Under the pieces are notes generated by a model that saw nothing but the letters and a program-made list of their open reading frames with translations, had not been told where the DNA came from and searched no databases. A DNA stretch of 64,000 nt from Stramonita haemastoma (taxonomy: Eukaryota; Mollusca; Gastropoda; Neogastropoda; Muricidae): contig CM060334.1 in assembly GCA_030674155.1 (NCBI GenBank), forward strand, positions 40,543,151 to 40,607,150, written 5' to 3'. The position numbers and the translations under genes are program-made. Of the stretch, positions 41,505 to 64,000 are shown one piece after another (the first letter of the stretch is position 1; each line of letters opens with the position of its first letter).

Positions 41505-44500
41505 CAGCAGAGAACAACTTTACAGACACCAGCAGAGAACAAACATCAGCAGAGAACAACTTTACAGACACCAGCAGAGAACAACTTTACAAACACCAGT
41601 AGAGAACAAACATCAGCAGAGAACAACTTTACAGACACCAGCAGAGAACAACTTTACAGACACCAGCAGAGAACAACTTTACAGACACCAGCAGAGAACA
41701 AACATCAGCAGAGAACAACTTTACAGACACCAGCAGAGAACAACTTTACAGACACCAGCAGAGAACAAACATCAGCAGAGAACAGCTTTACAGACACCAG
41801 CAGAGAACAACTTTACAGACACCAGCAGAGAACAACTTTACAGACACCAGCAGAGAACAAACATCAGCAGAGAACAAACATCAGCAGAGAACAACTTTAC
41901 AGACACCAGCAGAGAACAGCTTTACAGACACCAGCAGAGAACAGCTTTACAGACACCAGCAGAGAACAACTTTACAGACACCAGCAGAGAACAACTTTAC
42001 AGACACCAGCAGAGAACAGACATCAGCAGAGAACAACTTTACAGACACCAGCAGAGAACAACTTTACAGACACCAGCAGAGAACAAACACCAGCAGAGAA
42101 CAGCTTTACAGACACCAGCAGAGAACAACTTTACAGACACCAGCAGAGAACAAACATCAGCAGAGAACAAACATCAGCAGAGAACAACTTTACAGACACC
42201 AGCAGAGAACAACTTTACAGACATCAGCAGAGAACAAACACCAGCAGAGAACAGCTTTACAGACACCAGCAGAGAACAACTTTACAGACACCAGCAGAGA
42301 ACAAACACCAGCAGAGAACAGCTTTACAGACACCAGCAGAGAACAACTTTACAGACACCAGCAGAGAACAAACATCAGCAGAGAACAAACATCAGCAGAG
42401 AACAGCTTTACAGACACCAACAGAGAACAACTTGACAGACACCAGCAGAGAACAAACATCAGCAGAGAACAACTTTACAGACATCAGCAGAGAACAAACA
42501 CAGCAGAGAACAAACATCAGCAGAGAACAACTTTACAGACACCAGCAGAGAACAAACATCAGCAGAGAACAACTTTACAGACACCAGCAGAGAACAACTT
42601 TACAGACACCAGCAGAGAACAACTTTACAGACACCAGCAGAGAACAGCTTTACAGACACCAGCAGAGAACAGCTTTACAGACACCAGCAGAGAACAGCTT
42701 TACAGACACCAGCAGAGAACAGCTTTACAGACACCAGCAGAGAACAGCTTTACAGACACCAGCAGAAAACAGCTTTACAGACACCAGCAGAGAACAGCTT
42801 TACAGACACCAGCAGAGAACAAACATCAGCAGAGAACAAACACCAGCAGAGAACAGCTTTACAGACACCAGCAGAGAACAGCTTTACAGACACCAGCAGA
42901 GAACAGCTTTACAGACACCAGCGGAGAACAAACACCAGCAGAGAACAACTTTACAGACACCAGCAGAGAACAGCTTTACAGACACCAGCGGAGAAACAAA
43001 CACAGCAGAGAACAACTTTACAAACATCAGCAGAGAACAGCTTTACAGACAACAGCAGAGAACAACTTTACAAACATCAGCAGAGAACAACTTTACAGAC
43101 ACCAGCAGAGAACAACTTTACAAACATCAGCAGAGAACAACTTTACAGACACCAGCAGAGAACAACTTTACAAACATCAGCAGAGAACAACTTTACAGAC
43201 ACCAGCAGAGAACAACTTTACAAACATCAGCAGAGAACAACTTTACAGACACCAGCAGAGAACAACTTTACAAACATCAGCAGAGAACAACTTTACAGAC
43301 ACCAGCAGAGAACAACTTTACAAACACCAGCAGAGAACAACTTTACAGACACCAGCAGAGAACAGCTTTACAGACACCAGCAGAGAAACAGCTTTACAGA
43401 CACCAGCAGAGAACAACTTTACAGACACCAGCAGAGAACAACTTTACAGACACCAGCAGAGAACAACTTTACAGACACCAGCAGAGAACAACTTTACAAA
43501 CATCAGCAGAGAACAACTTTACAGACACCAGCAGAGAACAACTTTACAGACACCAGCAGAGAACAACTTTACAGACACCAGCAGAGAACAACTTTACAGA
43601 CACCAGCAGAGAACAACTTTACAGACACCAGCAGAGAACAGCTTTACAAACACCAGCAGAGAACAGCTTTACAGACACCAGCAGAAAAAAACTTTACAGA
43701 CACCAGCAGAGAACAACTTTACAGACACCAGCAGAGAACAAACATCAGCAGAGAACAACTTTACAGACACCAGCAGAGAACAGCTTTACAGACACCAGCA
43801 GAGAACAACTTTACAGACACCAGCAGAGAACAACTTTACAGACACCAGCAGAGAAAAACTTTACAGACACCAGCAGAGAACAACTTTACAGACACCAGCA
43901 GAGAACAGCTTTACAGACACCAGCAGAGAACAGCTTTACAGACACCAGCAGAGAACAGCTTTACAAACAACAACAGAGAAAAACTTTACAGACACCAGCA
44001 GAGAACAGCTTTACAGACACCAGCAGAGAACAGCTTTACAGACACCAGCAGAGAACAGCTTTACAAACAACAACAGAGAAAAACTTTACAGACACCAGCA
44101 GAGAACAGCTTTACAGACACCAGCAGAGAAAAACTTTACAGACACCAGCAGAGAACAACTTTACAGACACCAGCAGAGAACAGCTTTACAGACACCAGCA
44201 GAGAACAGCTTTACAGACACCAGCAGAGAACAACTTTACAGACACCAGCAGAGAACAGCTTTACAGACACCAGCAGAGAACAGCTTTACAGACACCAGCA
44301 GAGAACAGCTTTACAGACACCAGCAGAGAACAGCTTTACAGACACCAGCAGAGAACAAACACCAGCAGAGAACAGCTTTACAGACACCAGCAGAGAACAG
44401 CTTTACAGACACCAGCAGAGAACAAACACCAGCAGAGAACAGCTTTACAGACACCAGCAGAGAACAGCTTTACAGACACCAGCAGAGAACAAACACCAGC

Positions 44501-44768
44501 AGAGAACAACTTTACAGACACCAGCAGAGAACAGCTTTACAGACACCAGCAGAGAACAAACACCAGCAGAGAACAGCTTTACAGACACCAGCAGAGAACA
44601 GCTTTACAGACACCAGCAGAGAACAGCTTTACAGACACCAGCAGAGAACAGCTTTACAGACACCAGGCAGAAGAAAGCAACTTTACAGACACCAGCAGAG
44701 AACAGCTTTACAGACACCAGCAGAGACAACTTTACAGACACCAGCAGAGAACAGCTTTACAGACACCC
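41505..44768 (+). repeat. 3.3-kb minisatellite of 25- and 17-bp units
   Basis: The main unit is 25 bp (caactttacagacaccagca plus gagaa), with a common C-to-G-type variant reading cagctttac. A 17-bp unit (caaacatcagcagagaa) equals the main unit minus 8 bases. At 23-24 bp on average there are well over 100 units. No unit contains a stop in any forward frame, which yields an unbroken 1,135-codon frame (41,427-44,834). Because 25 and 17 are not multiples of three, each unit shifts frame, so no protein repeat is being conserved. Confidence 0.9.
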
Positions 44769-44834
44769 TGGAGTGAACCAGACCAACAGTTTGAATTAAA
44801 TCTTAGTTTGGGAAATGTCAGAAAAACAAATTAG

Positions 44835-45491
44835 ATAATATGATAAAATAAATCAATTGAGACAGACTGAGAGACTTTGCAATGAGATCAGAGATGTTTG
44901 GTTTGGTAAGGTATTATTGGGTGTCCAGTTCAACTTCATGCTTTCAAAATAAAAAATAAAAATAAAAAGAGTCAGGAGTGGAGTGCAAAGCAGCTAAAAA
45001 TTACAACACTGTGCTGTGAACTTAGAATTAAATTTTAGTGATAGCATATTCATGATACATCATAATGAGTTTGGGTTTTTTCCCCATGCAGTTCATAGAC
45101 TAGAGGACTGTAATTTTCTTTTCCTCTCTATAATCTGTCTGTGATTCTCTTCATGGTATTTCTTTTCACTTATCACTTGTGACATTGTGTCTGTCTTTAA
45201 CATCCAAAAAAGTTTGTTGTTGAATGTTTTCATTTTCAGTTTTCATTTTCTGTTCATTTTTTGACACCTTTTTTTCTTTACTGCCAATGAAAGATATAAG
45301 CTATTTCATTTCAAAATATTTATCTTGCAAAATCATCTCTCTCTTTGATAGTAAGTCTTAGTTTCTCTTTCTTATTTTTTTTTTTTTTTTTCTTTTTTTT
45401 TTTTTTTTAGTAAAACTGACCATACTTAAGTACCTAGGAGCTGAAATTCAACTCTTAACAGTACTACCTTTGACTTGCATTTTTCATGCAG
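44835..45491 (+). other. Intergenic or 5' flank of gene 2
   Basis: AT-rich unique sequence with a long T-rich tract (45,375-45,410). No repeat family recognised. It could hold the upstream intron or the promoter of the LOTUS/RRM gene. Confidence 0.3.
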
Positions 45492-45506
45492 AGCAAGCCA
45501 TCAGCA

Positions 45507-63665
<18,159 letters not shown>

Positions 63666-63734
63666 GTGAGAACAACGGGAGTGTGCCACAGTGCACAAAT
63701 CCAACATCACTCAGTAGGGTCTAGTAGTTGTTGT

Positions 63735-63995
63735 TGTTCCCCAGCTTAACACTCTGGGGGGTCACCCGGAATGTGTTCTCTGACTCACTCATCCCACCTG
63801 GGAATCACTGTGAGATTGAAATACACACACTCAATGAGAAGTTTGTGTGTATGAGTATTTTCAAGTACCTCGCCATATAGGCAGCCATACTCCGACTTCA
63901 GAGGATTTTTTCTCCTTTAAAGGAGAGTGCAAGTTGTTCTGTTAAGAGCTTGTCATGGCTGAAGGCAATCTCAAGACAACATTTTACAACATCGC
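63735..63995. repeat. Interspersed repeat, copy 3
   Basis: Contains aggcagccatactccgactt and gggaatcactgtgagattga; the least decayed of the three. Confidence 0.55.
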
Positions 63996-64000
63996 AACAT

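Noticed and set aside
41505..44768. CRISPR array
   Set aside because: Repeats are contiguous without unique spacers, and the DNA is clearly eukaryotic.
41427..44834. 1,135-codon open frame as a repetitive protein gene
   Set aside because: It is a 25/17-bp minisatellite with no stop in any forward frame; units are not multiples of three, the start and end lie in non-repeat DNA without splice support, and no protein-level unit is conserved.

Overview
The window is repeat-rich animal nuclear DNA. It has short coding exons joined by GT-AG introns, long microsatellites, SINEs, non-LTR retrotransposon remnants and DNA-transposon derivatives. The two host genes and the repeat types suggest an invertebrate, most likely a marine gastropod or other mollusc; the taxon is inferred, not shown. 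Both genes lie on the + strand.

Gene 1 (about 1,017-30,067) is HAUS6, a subunit of the augmin (HAUS) complex that recruits gamma-tubulin for microtubule branching. I could chain 20 coding exons with consistent splice phases into about 1,283 residues, from a conserved N-terminal HAUS6 domain through coiled coil to a long disordered tail. One exon (23,286-23,818) reads through only if a single-base indel is assumed. Gene 2 (about 45,507 to beyond the right edge) encodes a LOTUS/OST-HTH domain followed by three RRM RNA-binding domains, an arrangement I do not recognise in any named family. Twelve coding exons (about 564 residues) are visible and the 3' end is missing. One exon carries a heptapeptide repeat with a one-base frameshift. 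LOTUS domains are typical of germ-granule and small-RNA proteins, so a germline RNA-regulation role is the leading guess.

Between the genes (30,068-45,491) lie the HAUS6 3' UTR, SINE and LINE copies, a 180-bp direct repeat pair, and a 3.3-kb minisatellite of 25- and 17-bp units. The minisatellite happens to be open in all three forward frames and so mimics a 1,135-codon gene.

Mobile DNA. There are non-autonomous DNA elements with clear terminal inverted repeats: a pair at 11,369-12,322 and 40,389-41,338 in opposite orientation, a piggyBac-type element with TTAA ends at 20,459-21,571, a pogo/Tigger-like element with TA ends at 15,645-16,322, and a nested element at 3,036-4,573. An RTE-like LINE appears to be split by HAUS6 exon 10. 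SINEs include a tRNA-derived family with about a dozen copies and a chimeric tRNA/5S-rRNA family. In gene 2 the splice acceptors of two neighbouring RRM2 exons have been locally duplicated, one of them as six 55-bp tandem copies. The finding I rank highest is the LOTUS-RRM-RRM-RRM gene together with these duplicated splice sites.
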